DNA of 22,595 nt, from NCBI GenBank assembly GCA_046715235.1, contig JBKJZO010000194.1, forward strand, positions 1 through 22,595, given 5' to 3'. Below the pieces are notes generated by a model, which saw only the letters and a program-made list of their open reading frames with translations, was not told the DNA's origin and did no database searches. Positions within the stretch are counted from its first letter, which is position 1. Every line of letters starts with the position of its first letter. Source of the stretch: JBKJZO01 sp046715235 (GTDB lineage Bacteria; Actinomycetota; Actinomycetes; BP-191). This document shows positions 1 to 7,501 of this stretch, piece by piece. Made by a program: the position numbers and the translations under genes.

Positions 1-419
1 TTGCCGCCGATCGCCGCATCGACCATCGCGAGCACGGTGGTCGGCACGTGCACGACGCGCACCCCGCGCAGCCAGGTCGCGGCGACGAACCCCGCCAGAT
101 CGGTGACCGCGCCGCCGCCGACGGCGACTACCGCGTCGGAGCGGGTGAACCCGGCCTCGCCCAACGAGGCCCACACCCGCTGGGCGACGTCGATGTCCTT
201 GGCCGATTCACCGCCGGGGATGAGCAGTGGGTGCACCTCCCGGCCGGCTTCGCGCAGCGCCGCGAGCACCGGCTCGGCAAAGCCAAGTACCGACTCGGAC
301 GACACGACGGCCACCCGGTCGGCGCCGGGAATCACGGCGGGGACGAGCTCGGCCAGGTTGCGACCGACGACGACGTCGTACGGCGGCGTGACGCCGACTG
401 TGACGGAGGTTGGCGTCAC
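1..419 (-). CDS. aroB: 3-dehydroquinate synthase, N-terminal part (runs off the window)
   Basis: Second step of the shikimate pathway: NAD-dependent cytoplasmic conversion of DAHP to 3-dehydroquinate. Only the first 139 codons are inside the window; the 3' end lies beyond position 1. Visible are the N-terminal segment with YDVVVGRNL, then the nucleotide-binding GGGAVTDLAGFVAATWLRG segment and the PTTVLAMVDAAIGG motif typical of dehydroquinate synthases. The start is a GTG at 419 that overlaps the aroK stop codon in a GTGA (4-nt overlap), so the two genes are translationally coupled. No ATG in this frame offers a better start. It is the last visible gene of aroC-aroK-aroB. Identification is firm; only the truncation limits it. 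Confidence 0.95.
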   Translation of the reverse strand, partial: MTPTSVTVGVTPPYDVVVGRNLAELVPAVIPGADRVAVVSSESVLGFAEPVLAALREAGREVHPLLIPGGESAKDIDVAQRVWASLGEAGFTRSDAVVAVGGGAVTDLAGFVAATWLRGVRVVHVPTTVLAMVDAAIGG

Positions 420-937
420 GATGATGCCGCCGGCAGCTCAAGCGACTGCCGGACTTCGTCGGCGACGGACTCGACTGTCCGTCCGTCGGTTTCGATGGTG
501 ACCGTGGCGACCTCGAGATAGAGCGGCCGGCGCTGCTCGAGCAGCTTCGCCAGCATCGACCGCGGATTGGCGGACAGGACCGGCCGGTCACGGGCCAGGC
601 CGACCCGCTTGGCCGCGCCGGCCAGGCCGATGTCGAGATGGACCACCCGATGATCCTTGAGCGCCGCACGCGTGGCGTCGTCGATGACTGCACCGCCGCC
701 GAGAGCCAACACGCCGTCGTGCTCGGCCAGCGCGCGCCTGACGGCCTCGCGCTCGTACTCGCGGAATGCGGCTTCGCCCTCGTCGATGAAGATCTCGGCG
801 ATGGTCGCGCCGCGCGCGGCTTCGATGTCGGCGTCGGTGTCGCGGAACGGGACACCGAGCAGCGCGGCGAGCCGCGCACCCACCGTCGACTTGCCCGAAC
901 CCGGCGGGCCCACGAGCACGCAGACCGGTGTGGTCAT
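416..937 (-). CDS. aroK: Shikimate kinase
   Basis: Phosphorylates shikimate at the 3-hydroxyl with ATP, fifth step of the shikimate pathway, in the cytoplasm. The 173-aa length is normal for the family. The P-loop GPPGSGKST lies near residues 10-18. It is followed by the substrate-binding DTDADIE segment, the IAEIFIDEGEAAFRE helix, the LALGGGAV shikimate-binding glycine loop and the RPVL segment of the lid. The start is an ATG at 937 overlapping the aroC stop as ATGA. The frame stays open further upstream, but that part is antisense-like, arginine-rich sequence inside aroC and is not coding. It overlaps aroB downstream by 4 nt. Confidence 0.96.
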   Translation of the reverse strand: MTTPVCVLVGPPGSGKSTVGARLAALLGVPFRDTDADIEAARGATIAEIFIDEGEAAFREYEREAVRRALAEHDGVLALGGGAVIDDATRAALKDHRVVHLDIGLAGAAKRVGLARDRPVLSANPRSMLAKLLEQRRPLYLEVATVTIETDGRTVESVADEVRQSLELPAASS

Positions 938-2136
938 CGCACCGCCAGCGCCGCGAGGTAGCCCTGCGCGTTGCGGCGAAGCTCGTCCACCGAATCGCCG
1001 CCGAACTTCTCGAGCGCCAGGTCGGCGAGCACGAGGGCGACCATCGCCTCGGCGACGACCCCGGCCGCGGGGACGGCGCACACGTCGGACCGCTGGGCGA
1101 TCGCCTTTGCCGCCTCCCCCGTCTCGGTGTCTATCGTCGCCAGCGGCTTGGTCAGGCTCGAGATCGGCTTCATCGCCGCACGTACCCGGAGCACCTCACC
1201 GGTCGACATGCCTCCCTCGACGCCGCCGGCGTGATCGGTGCGCCGGCGTACGGCTCCATCAACGATGTCCATCTCGTCGTGAGCCACGCTGCCGCGCGAC
1301 GCGGCCTGGGTGAAACCGTTGCCGAACTCGATGCCCTTGATGGCCTGGATGCCGAGCAACGCGGCGGCGACGCGGGAGTCGAGCCGTCGATCCCAGTGCA
1401 CGTGGCTGCCCAGGCCGGGTGGCAGGCCGTAGGCAAGCACTTCGACGACGCCGCCGAGCGTGTCGGCGTCGGCCTGCGCCGCATCGATCTCGGCGACCAT
1501 CGCCGCACTCGCGTCGCGGTCGAGGCAGCGGCAGGGGTCGGCGTCGACCTCGTCGCGCTGATCGGGCGTCGGGACGACGCCGTCAGGTGCCGTCACCGAA
1601 CCGATGCGCACGACGTGACTGAGGATCTCGACGCCAAGCGCCTGCTGGAGCATCGCCTGAGCGACCGAGCCGAGAGCGACGCGAGCGGCGGTCTCACGCG
1701 CGCTCGCCCGCTCGAGGATCGGGCGCGCATCGGTGTGGCTGTATTTCTGCATGCCGGCGAGATCGGCGTGACCGGGGCGGGGGCGGGTCAGGGGGGCGGC
1801 CCGGGCGACGCCGTCGAACCGGCCCGGTTCGTCGTACCGTCGTCCGTCGACGTCGGCGGGGTCGGCGGCCATGACCTCGGTCCACTTGGGCCACTCGCTG
1901 TTGCCCACGCGGACCCCGATCGGCGAGCCGATCGTGCGGCCGTGCCGGACGCCGCCGGTGAGCTCGACCTCGTCGCGCTCGAACGCCATGCGGGCTCCCC
2001 GGCCGTACCCGGCGCGACGGCGTGCCAGCGCGTCGGCGATGTCGGCGGTGCTCGTCTCGATCCCCGCGGGCAGGCCGTCGAGGATCGCGACGAGCGCTGG
2101 GCCGTGGGACTCGCCGGCGGTCAGGTAACGCAACAT
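934..2136 (-). CDS. aroC: Chorismate synthase
   Basis: Last shikimate-pathway step: elimination of phosphate from EPSP to give chorismate, using reduced FMN. The protein is 400 aa, the usual size. Signatures seen are TAGESHGPAL at the N-terminus (residues 6-15), RPGHADLAG, and the RASARETAARVALG segment carrying FMN and phosphate contacts. The start is ATG at 2136, giving MLRYLTAGESHG as in relatives. It is the first gene of aroC-aroK-aroB and is separated from the pilus operon upstream by a hairpin terminator, so it probably has its own promoter in 2137-2204. None of the TCAAG-N16-CCGAT elements found before the pilus genes is present here, consistent with housekeeping control. Confidence 0.97.
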   Translation of the reverse strand: MLRYLTAGESHGPALVAILDGLPAGIETSTADIADALARRRAGYGRGARMAFERDEVELTGGVRHGRTIGSPIGVRVGNSEWPKWTEVMAADPADVDGRRYDEPGRFDGVARAAPLTRPRPGHADLAGMQKYSHTDARPILERASARETAARVALGSVAQAMLQQALGVEILSHVVRIGSVTAPDGVVPTPDQRDEVDADPCRCLDRDASAAMVAEIDAAQADADTLGGVVEVLAYGLPPGLGSHVHWDRRLDSRVAAALLGIQAIKGIEFGNGFTQAASRGSVAHDEMDIVDGAVRRRTDHAGGVEGGMSTGEVLRVRAAMKPISSLTKPLATIDTETGEAAKAIAQRSDVCAVPAAGVVAEAMVALVLADLALEKFGGDSVDELRRNAQGYLAALAVR

Positions 2137-2138
2137 GG

Positions 2139-2181
2139 GCGGTGATCACTCACTCGAATCGGAAGAGTTGTTGCGGTGATC
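2139..2181 (-). promoter_or_regulatory. aroC leader with two copies of a 9-bp direct repeat
   Basis: The aroC leader contains the 9-mer gcggtgatc at 2139-2147 and again at 2173-2181 (plus-strand reading), 34 nt apart start to start. The region should hold the aroC promoter because a terminator hairpin lies just upstream on the minus strand. I cannot assign a clear housekeeping -35/-10 pair. The repeat may be chance. Confidence 0.25.
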
Positions 2182-2204
2182 CTCCCACGCGCACACAGGC
2201 AGAA

Positions 2205-2232
2205 GGCCCCGCCACGGTGTCGTGGCGAGGCC
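2205..2232 (-). terminator. Terminator of the pilMNO-P operon
   Basis: On the minus strand, just after the last pilus gene, a 12-nt arm GGCCTCGCCACG faces CGTGGCGGGGCC around a 4-nt loop. It forms a 7-bp inner and 4-bp outer stem split by one mismatch, followed by TTCTG. It separates the pilus operon from aroC. Actinobacterial terminators often lack long U tracts, so this is a good candidate. Confidence 0.65.
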
Positions 2233-2251
2233 CCTGCGAAGTGCTAGTGCT

Positions 2252-2914
2252 TTAGTGGGTGATGTACTGCCCGATGCATAGAGCGAACCTCTGGTCGCCG
2301 AACAGGTAGGTCGCGCAGCTTCCGGAGACGGTCAGCAGTCGGTACGACGTCGCGAACGTGTCGCCCGCAGCGGGCGTGAAGCTGACGCCGCCGACTGTCG
2401 TCGTAGCGCGCAGCTTGCCGTCCACGGTCCCGACGGCGGTAAGAGCGACCGTTGTCGCGCCGGAGCTGGTCGTTCCAGTCGTCGTGGTCGTTCCAGTCGT
2501 CGTGGTCGTCCCCGCCGTAGTGCCGGTCGTTGTCGATCCCGCCGTGGTTCCCGTGCCTGCGGCGCCCGGAACTACCTCTTCCGGGTCGGTGTACAGCGGC
2601 TTGAACGGGTCCTTCGATGACGCGGCGGAGACCACCTTGGCGGGCGCCGGCTTCTTGGCTGCCGGCTTCTTCGCAGCCGGCTTCTTGGCCACCGCCGCCT
2701 TTTTCGGCGCCTTTGCCGCGGCTGCGGGCTTCGCCTTCTTCACTACAGCAGGCTCTTTGCTGTCGCCGCCGAGCAGTTTCGGCAGGACCAACAGCACGAA
2801 TGCAGCCACAACGGCTAGGGCGACCACCGCAATGAGCAGCAGCTTCAGACGCGATGATTTCGGCGCGGGAGCTTCCTCCTGCAGGCCCGCCGGGGCGTAC
2901 GCGAGCTCGGTCAT
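2252..2914 (-). CDS. PilP/GspC-like membrane-anchored pilus assembly protein (putative)
   Basis: A 220-aa protein at the position where pilP follows pilO in Gram-negative T4P operons. It has a short cytosolic N-terminus, one membrane segment (about 22-48), then an extracellular Ala/Lys/Pro-rich linker with KKPAA repeats (60-94). Next come a KDPFKP motif (101-106), a Thr/Gly-rich tract (121-153) and a small C-terminal domain (155-220) of beta character. That C-terminal domain, with GVSFTPAAGDTF and LFGDQRFAL, resembles the PilP/GspC HR fold, and DPF is a recurring PilP feature. Cys200 and Cys213 could form a disulfide. In Gram-negatives PilP bridges PilNO to the PilQ secretin; here no secretin is seen, so the partner is unknown. 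The start is ATG at 2914, 10 nt downstream of the pilO stop. The CDS is certain; the PilP assignment is inference. Confidence 0.6.
   Translation of the reverse strand: MTELAYAPAGLQEEAPAPKSSRLKLLLIAVVALAVVAAFVLLVLPKLLGGDSKEPAVVKKAKPAAAAKAPKKAAVAKKPAAKKPAAKKPAPAKVVSAASSKDPFKPLYTDPEEVVPGAAGTGTTAGSTTTGTTAGTTTTTGTTTTTGTTSSGATTVALTAVGTVDGKLRATTTVGGVSFTPAAGDTFATSYRLLTVSGSCATYLFGDQRFALCIGQYITH
2468..2503 (-). repeat. Tandem 18-bp repeat (two full copies plus a partial) in the PilP-like gene
   Basis: Two identical consecutive 18-bp units (plus-strand ggtcgttccagtcgtcgt) and the start of a third encode the Thr/Gly tract of the PilP-like protein. Because 18 is a multiple of 3, copy-number change would alter linker length without a frameshift. 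Confidence 0.7.
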
Positions 2915-2924
2915 TGCTCTACTC

Positions 2925-3710
2925 CTACTTCTCGGCGGGTGCGACGGCAGCGGCTTTCGGCGCCGAGGCGATCGGTGCTGCAGGGGCCTTCATGAAGACG
3001 ACCGCCTGAAGCGTGGACTCGAGCGAACCCTGCGGCGCGACAGCGGACTGGTCGTCCGCTTCTTCAACAGCCTTGATGGCGACTTGTCCGACGACGAGGG
3101 ATCGCGGGAGCTCCTCGAGCCCCGCCAGGAAGAGCTGCATGCCCGCGAACTCGCCGGTTACGGTCAGGGTCACAGGTATCGAGACGAGCTGTCCCGCCAA
3201 CGTCGCGACGGGGGCTTTGGCCGCGGAAGCTGCCGGTGCGGGCTTGTCGGCCGAACCAGCCGCGGCGTCCTTCTTCTTGGCCGTGTCAGCGGCCTTGCCA
3301 CCGCTGGCTTCTCCAGCCGCCGGCGCCTTCTTTGCCGCCGGCGCGGGTGCCGCGGGGTTAGCTGCAGTACCAACTGCTGGCAGTGCCGGCGTGATCGAGA
3401 GGATCGTCACGTTCGACGCGTCTTCGATTTTCGCCAGGCTACGAATCAGCGAAGGCAGCGCCGGGTTGTCCGGGATGTTCGCCTCGATTGCTCGCAGCCG
3501 CTTGTTCTGAGCGGCAACGCCCGATTTCTGCTTCTCCAGCCGCGCGATCTCAGCGGAGAGTGCCTTGTTGGCGCTCAGCTGCGACTGCCTGCTGTCGTTG
3601 AGCGTGTCAACCTTGCCGGCCTGCGCCTTGATACCGAAGAAGTATCCGGCCGCCAGCACCGCGACGACTGCGAACGCCGTCAGGGACCAGAGCTGTTTCA
3701 TCCTGCCCAT
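2925..3710 (-). CDS. pilO: Type IV pilus alignment protein PilO
   Basis: Bitopic inner-complex protein that pairs with PilN and links the cytosolic PilM ring to the extracellular assembly. The 261 aa show a short cytosolic tail, a membrane helix (about 8-27) and a coiled coil (33-75, with LSAEIARLEKQKSGV). The family segment IPDNPALPSLIRSLAKIEDA follows (79-98), then a ferredoxin-like C-terminal half with TLTVTGEFAGMQLFLAGLEELPRSL (181-205). An Ala/Lys/Pro-rich insertion (about 117-168) splits the extracellular domain, which is unusual compared with proteobacterial PilO (about 200 aa). The ATG at 3710 shares one base with the pilN stop (TAATG), so coupling is tight. An ATG three codons later is an alternative start. 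Confidence 0.88.
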   Translation of the reverse strand: MGRMKQLWSLTAFAVVAVLAAGYFFGIKAQAGKVDTLNDSRQSQLSANKALSAEIARLEKQKSGVAAQNKRLRAIEANIPDNPALPSLIRSLAKIEDASNVTILSITPALPAVGTAANPAAPAPAAKKAPAAGEASGGKAADTAKKKDAAAGSADKPAPAASAAKAPVATLAGQLVSIPVTLTVTGEFAGMQLFLAGLEELPRSLVVGQVAIKAVEEADDQSAVAPQGSLESTLQAVVFMKAPAAPIASAPKAAAVAPAEK

Positions 3711-4384
3711 TACTTCTTCCCTGCCTTGTCAGTGGGCGTGATCGCAGCGTCGGTCAAGGTGACCGACGAGACGAAGTCCACGGTCAATCGCGCACCCGGT
3801 GCGTCGTTGCCCGGCACCACGATCGTCGAGGAAGTGAGGTAAGGATTGGCGTAACCCTTGATCTTGGTCAGACTGTCCAACCACGCCGCGACATCGACGT
3901 GGTCGAACGCCGTGCCCTCGATCTGGACCGTGCCGGCACCGGGCTCGAACAGGGCACCGGCGGTCGACGGGCTGTTTCCCGTGACAGTCGCGGTGAAGTT
4001 CGACATCCACACGCGCTCCGGAATCGTCGTCTGGATATCGTGCAAGAACCGCGACCAGCGCACCCTGGTCGACAAGGCGTCCGCAAGCATGGCTTCATGC
4101 GCGTCGACATTGTTGTAGACGTCCTGCACGGGCTGGAGGGCGAGGCGTTCCTGCCGCAGTTTGGCGTCCTGCTGCTCAGCGGTCGCGAGTGCATCCTTGG
4201 CCTTGCTGACGCGCGCAGCTTGCCCCGTGTAGAGGAACGCCACGACCACGACTGCGGCGACTACCGCACCGCCCATCATGACGTAGGAGCGACGCTGCGC
4301 CTTCCGCTCACCGATCTCCGGTGGCAGCAGGTTGACACTCGGCACGACGTAGGTGCCGGTGGCAGTCATTTCCTTGGTTGACAT
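3710..4384 (-). CDS. pilN: Type IV pilus assembly protein PilN
   Basis: Bitopic membrane protein whose cytosolic N-terminus docks onto PilM and whose outer domain dimerises with PilO. The hallmark NLLPPEI motif is at residues 18-24, directly before the single transmembrane helix (about 34-53). A coiled-coil stretch (57-85) and a compact domain containing SRFLHDIQTTIPERVWMSNF follow. The 224 aa are close to family size. The start ATG at 4384 lies 3 nt after the pilM stop with a G-rich ribosome site upstream; an ATG five codons on is an alternative. It is part of pilM-N-O-P. Confidence 0.92.
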   Translation of the reverse strand: MSTKEMTATGTYVVPSVNLLPPEIGERKAQRRSYVMMGGAVVAAVVVVAFLYTGQAARVSKAKDALATAEQQDAKLRQERLALQPVQDVYNNVDAHEAMLADALSTRVRWSRFLHDIQTTIPERVWMSNFTATVTGNSPSTAGALFEPGAGTVQIEGTAFDHVDVAAWLDSLTKIKGYANPYLTSSTIVVPGNDAPGARLTVDFVSSVTLTDAAITPTDKAGKK

Positions 4385-4387
4385 GGC

Positions 4388-5449
4388 TTACGCCACCCCC
4401 ATCGCGAGGCCAACCGGCACCGAGACGAGCGGCTGGACGTAGTCGAGCTGGTCGGGCGTCAGGCCGAGCTTGCCGAGCCGCAACGAGGCGTACGGCGTCG
4501 CCGGCTCGACGGGAAGCCGGGTTGCGATGGCCAGCCGGGAGGCGAGCCCTTGGAGCTGGGATCCGCCACCGGTGAGAACGACGCGGCGTAGTCGTGCAGC
4601 ACCGGGCTGAGCCAGGTAGTAGTCCAGTGAGCCACGGACCTCTTCGATCCATTGGCTGCCGGCCTGCTCGATGACCCGGCTTGCGGGGTGGCCGTCGTCC
4701 CTCGATCCGGGCGCCAGCATCCCCATCTGAGCCTTGACCGCTTCTGCCTGCTCTCCGGGAACTCCGAGGCGCTCGGCCACTGCGTCGGTGACGTCGTTGC
4801 CGCCCATCACCAGGATGCGGACGAAGCGCGGGACACCGCCCTGGTGAACGACGATGTTGGTGATGCTCGCGCCGACGTTGACGTAGGCATCGGCTTCGGA
4901 CTCGACGCCGCGCGCCTCGACCGGTGTCAGCGACCGCAGGATCGCGAACGGTGTGAGGTCGACCATGACGGGCGTCAGGCCGGCCTTCTGCACAGCTACG
5001 AGGCTGTTGCTGACCATGTCGCGATCGGCGGCGACGAGGAGCATGCGCAGCATGCGACCGCCGTTGTCGTCGACGAACTCCTCGAGCGGGTGGAAGTCGA
5101 GGATGGCCTGCTCAACCGGGATGGGGATGAAGTCCTGGACCTGGAATGGGAGCGACTTGCGCATCTCCGACGGCGGCAGCCACGGCAGGTCGACCTGGCG
5201 GACGATGACCCGCTGGTTGGCGACTCCGAGCACGACCCGCTTGGTCGAGAACTTGGCGCTGCTCCACAGCTGCTTGAGCGCGCGGGCGACGGTGTCGGGG
5301 TCGATGATCTCGCCGTCGCGGGCGGCACCAGGAGGGAGTGCGACCTGCCCGAAGCGCTCGAGCACCGCGGGCCGTTTCGAGAGGTTCAGCTCAGCCGCCC
5401 TGACTCCGGACGTGCCGATGTCGAGCCCGACTGCTTTACGTACCGCCAC
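4388..5449 (-). CDS. pilM: Type IV pilus assembly ATPase-like protein PilM
   Basis: Actin/FtsA-like cytosolic protein that forms the ring under the pilus and binds the PilN NLLP motif. The 353 aa match the family. Visible elements are the phosphate-1 loop GLDIGTSGVRAAEL (8-21), LPFQVQDFIPIPVEQAILDF (100-119), the phosphate-2 loop YVNVGASITNIVVHQGG (189-205) and the adenosine motif VVLTGGGSQLQG (290-301). The start is GTG at 5449, preceded by AAAGGGGAAG as ribosome site. It opens the pilM-N-O-P operon, and a TCAAG-N16-CCGATC promoter element lies about 70 nt upstream. Confidence 0.95.
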   Translation of the reverse strand: MAVRKAVGLDIGTSGVRAAELNLSKRPAVLERFGQVALPPGAARDGEIIDPDTVARALKQLWSSAKFSTKRVVLGVANQRVIVRQVDLPWLPPSEMRKSLPFQVQDFIPIPVEQAILDFHPLEEFVDDNGGRMLRMLLVAADRDMVSNSLVAVQKAGLTPVMVDLTPFAILRSLTPVEARGVESEADAYVNVGASITNIVVHQGGVPRFVRILVMGGNDVTDAVAERLGVPGEQAEAVKAQMGMLAPGSRDDGHPASRVIEQAGSQWIEEVRGSLDYYLAQPGAARLRRVVLTGGGSQLQGLASRLAIATRLPVEPATPYASLRLGKLGLTPDQLDYVQPLVSVPVGLAMGVA

Positions 5450-5519
5450 GACACTTCCCCTTTGCTCTGCACCATGTGCCCATCCGCAGGAACCTGAGCG
5501 GTCTGGGTACAGGAAGGGT

Positions 5520-5546
5520 GATCGGTCGAAAGGACCACCCCCTTGA
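5520..5546 (-). promoter_or_regulatory. FliA/SigD/WhiG-type promoter of pilM operon
   Basis: Minus strand TCAAG at 5546-5542, 16 nt, CCGATC at 5525-5520. It resembles the TAAA-N14-16-GCCGATA promoters of the flagellar/sporulation sigma family. It lies inside the 195-nt gap between the peptidase gene and pilM, and an A/T-rich patch (AGCAAATTTTCG) lies just upstream of the -35. The same element with the same spacing precedes five other transcription units here. Confidence 0.75.
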
Positions 5547-5644
5547 GGAATGCGGCGGTGCGAAGTCGAAAATTTGCTAAGCCGACCGCCGCGCGGGCAT
5601 GGGTCCGACTGGAGCAGCAGCGTTACGGCGGAAGGCCGAGTGCG

Positions 5645-6433
5645 TCAGCTGCTGAGCCAGAGCCGGGCGACCGGCCCGCCCGCAAGCACCGCGAAGAGCG
5701 CCCCGAAAATCATGAAAGGCCCGAAAGGAACTGCCGTCTTGCGCCCGGCCTTACCGAACACCATCAACAGGACGCCGACGAGACCTCCGGCAAACCAGCC
5801 GGCTAGCAGCCCGACACCCAGTGTCGCCCAGCCCAGCCAGCCCAGGTACAGGCCCAGAACTCCGGCCAGCTTGACGTCTCCGAAGCCCATCCCGCCCGGT
5901 ACGGCGAACCAGAGCACGAAGTAGACGGCGTACATCGCGACCATGCCAAGCACCGCCCGCACGAGCGGCGTCGTCCCATCGCCGAGTATCGCGGCAAGAC
6001 CTAGCAGCGCGCCACCGACCGCATAGCTCGGGAAGACGAGGACATTGGGCAGTCGCTTCGTATCAAGGTCGATCGCAGCCAGCGCTATGCCGACAGCAGC
6101 GAGGTAGAGGAACGCGGGCAGCGAATGCCACCCGTCATCGCTGCCCGGAGCGAATCGCGCGGCCACCGCGGCGAACACTGCGGCGGTGAGCAACTCGACC
6201 GCCGGATACCGGGCGCTGATGGGGGCGCTGCAGTCCCTACAGCGGCCGCGCAGCGCCATCCATGACAGGACCGGCACCTCGTCGCGCGGGCGGATTGGCG
6301 CGTCGCACTCCGGGCAGTGCGATCGGGGCCGTACGACGCTCGCGCCGGCAGGCACCCGGTGGATGACGACGTTGAGGAACGACCCAATGACAAGACCGAG
6401 TACCGCGCAAACCGCAACGGTGATGGCGAACAC
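5645..6433 (-). CDS. pilD: Prepilin peptidase / N-methyltransferase (PilD type)
   Basis: Membrane aspartyl protease that removes the prepilin leader after Gly and methylates the new N-terminus. The 262 aa are fully family-like. SFLNVVIHRVP (18-28) leads into the cytosolic methylase region with two CxxC pairs (Cys40/43 and Cys65/68). Several membrane helices follow, with catalytic aspartates in IDLDTKRLPN (121-130) and GFGDVK (183-188). The start is GTG at 6433 with GAGGA about 10 nt upstream. The gene follows the second pilin after a hairpin that may lower its expression. In several actinobacteria without a full pilus locus, a peptidase gene of this family still sits between aroE and aroC (my recollection). 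Confidence 0.95.
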   Translation of the reverse strand: MFAITVAVCAVLGLVIGSFLNVVIHRVPAGASVVRPRSHCPECDAPIRPRDEVPVLSWMALRGRCRDCSAPISARYPAVELLTAAVFAAVAARFAPGSDDGWHSLPAFLYLAAVGIALAAIDLDTKRLPNVLVFPSYAVGGALLGLAAILGDGTTPLVRAVLGMVAMYAVYFVLWFAVPGGMGFGDVKLAGVLGLYLGWLGWATLGVGLLAGWFAGGLVGVLLMVFGKAGRKTAVPFGPFMIFGALFAVLAGGPVARLWLSS

Positions 6434-6513
6434 AGCAGAACTATCCTCAGCTGGCCGGGCGGTGCGCGCAGGCGCGCCGCTTTGCAGTCAAAGCTCAATC
6501 ACAACAGCAGAAA

Positions 6514-6540
6514 GGGGCCGCAATAGCTCTCCGCGACCCC
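6514..6540 (-). terminator. Hairpin after the second pilin gene (attenuating terminator)
   Basis: Minus strand GGGGTCGC pairs with GCGGCCCC (8 bp, one G-U) around an 11-nt loop, followed by TTTCTG. It lies 18 nt past the pilin stop and before the peptidase gene, which has no clear promoter of its own. Partial read-through would give low peptidase expression. Confidence 0.6.
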
Positions 6541-6557
6541 TCCCGCCACTTGATTGC

Positions 6558-6977
6558 CTAGCAGGGCAAGAACCCTGGGTCGCCGATGTCGACGACACCA
6601 GTACCGGTTCGGTAGACGAACTCGCGTCCCGGCAGCTTGCTGTAGGAGCCGCGAATGCAATACGCGGCCGCCGTGGACGTGATGTCGACGCTCACCCACT
6701 CCGAGTTGTTGAAGCCCTCGGCGTTGAGCAACGGAGACGTTTCGTCGAGTCCGTTGACTCCGAGAAACGAACCGTTCCCGGTGCCGGCGGCGTAGGACTC
6801 CACCGCGACAGCGGCGTTCTTCATGTCTGAAACGGCCGCTGTGCGAAATCCCTTGTCTCGCTGAGACAGGTACGTCGGGATGGCGACGGCAGCCAGAATT
6901 GCGATGATGACGGTGACGACCAGCAGCTCGATAAGGGTGAATCCGCTTTCACGCTCGTGGTTCTGATGTTTGGACAT
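6558..6977 (-). CDS. Type IV prepilin, second pilin (minor or alternative)
   Basis: A 139-aa prepilin. The charged leader ends ERESG, the cut falls between Gly12 and Phe13, and mature FTLIELLVV carries the invariant Glu at position 5. A hydrophobic helix (VIIAILAAVAIPTYLSQR) follows. The globular part has a Cys pair (in YCIRG and the final FLPC) that could close a C-terminal D-region loop. The start is ATG at 6977, preceded by a perfect AAGGAGGAG ribosome site; a start ten codons upstream lacks this. Hairpins flank the gene on both sides, and no TCAAG-type promoter is visible before it, so it is likely transcribed by read-through from the first pilin. Whether it is a minor or alternative major pilin is unknown. 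Confidence 0.93.
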   Translation of the reverse strand: MSKHQNHERESGFTLIELLVVTVIIAILAAVAIPTYLSQRDKGFRTAAVSDMKNAAVAVESYAAGTGNGSFLGVNGLDETSPLLNAEGFNNSEWVSVDITSTAAAYCIRGSYSKLPGREFVYRTGTGVVDIGDPGFLPC

Positions 6978-7023
6978 TGCTCTCCTCCTTCCCGGTCGGC
7001 GCTGCATGAAAAAGGGAGACGCC

Positions 7024-7052
7024 AGAGGGGCAGCCCATAGGGCTGCCCCTCT
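7024..7052 (-). terminator. Strong hairpin between the two pilin genes
   Basis: A perfect 13-bp stem (AGAGGGGCAGCCC against GGGCTGCCCCTCT) with a 3-nt loop, followed on the minus strand 11 nt later by TTTTT. It lies directly after the first pilin gene. It may be a partial terminator and a 3' stabiliser for the abundant pilin mRNA. Confidence 0.8.
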
Positions 7053-7075
7053 TCGCTAGTCCTGTGGTCGAGCTA

Positions 7076-7471
7076 CTAGCAGGCAGTCGTGTTCGGCGCG
7101 CCGCCGCCACTACCCAGGTACCAGGTGACCGTCGGCTGAGCCGAGTGAGTGGCAGTCATGCAGTAGGTGGTGCCGGGGGCAGGTGCGGTCGGCGTCAGGG
7201 TGATGTCCTGGCTCTGGTTGAACCCCTGAGTCTCGAGCTCGGCCACAACGGCCGTGTACTCCGAGAACTCGGTGAAGTGCGACTCCTGCGCCGTGGCGGC
7301 GTTGCGCAGCGACGACTTCGCAGCGGCGTCCCAGCCCTTCTGGCGCTGGCTCAGGAACGTCGGGATCGCGATGGCGGCAAGAATGCCGATGATGATGATG
7401 ACGACCAGGAGCTCGATGAGCGTGAAGCCGCCCTCGTTCTCCTCCTGGGTCTTGCGGATACGAGCGAGCAC
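7076..7471 (-). CDS. pilA: Type IV prepilin, first pilin (probable major pilin)
   Basis: A 131-aa prepilin. The 15-residue charged leader ends ENEGG and cleavage before Phe16 gives mature FTLIELLVV with Glu5. The classic helix IIIIGILAAIAIPTFLSQRQ follows. The globular domain ends in a likely disulfide loop between the Cys of TTYCMT and the final Cys. The start is a GTG at 7471 with AAGGAAGGGA six nucleotides upstream. Longer readings run through the riboswitch and are not coding. The gene has its own promoter element, a c-di-GMP riboswitch in its leader, and a strong hairpin behind it, all fitting a separately controlled, highly expressed major pilin. That ranking is inference. Confidence 0.93.
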   Translation of the reverse strand: MLARIRKTQEENEGGFTLIELLVVIIIIGILAAIAIPTFLSQRQKGWDAAAKSSLRNAATAQESHFTEFSEYTAVVAELETQGFNQSQDITLTPTAPAPGTTYCMTATHSAQPTVTWYLGSGGGAPNTTAC

Positions 7472-7501
7472 TTTAGGTCCCTTCCTTCGTGCCGGATGAA
7501 T

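Noticed and set aside
928..2145. 405-codon open frame on the plus strand
   Set aside because: It is the exact antisense of aroC, whose protein is unmistakable; high GC leaves opposite frames open.
2137..2170. CCGATT in the aroC leader as a seventh promoter element
   Set aside because: No TCAAG-like box lies 16 nt upstream, so it does not fit the pattern.
2358..3842. 494-codon open frame on the plus strand
   Set aside because: It lies antisense to the PilP-like, pilO and pilN genes, has low-complexity Val/Ala/Arg composition and no recognisable domain.
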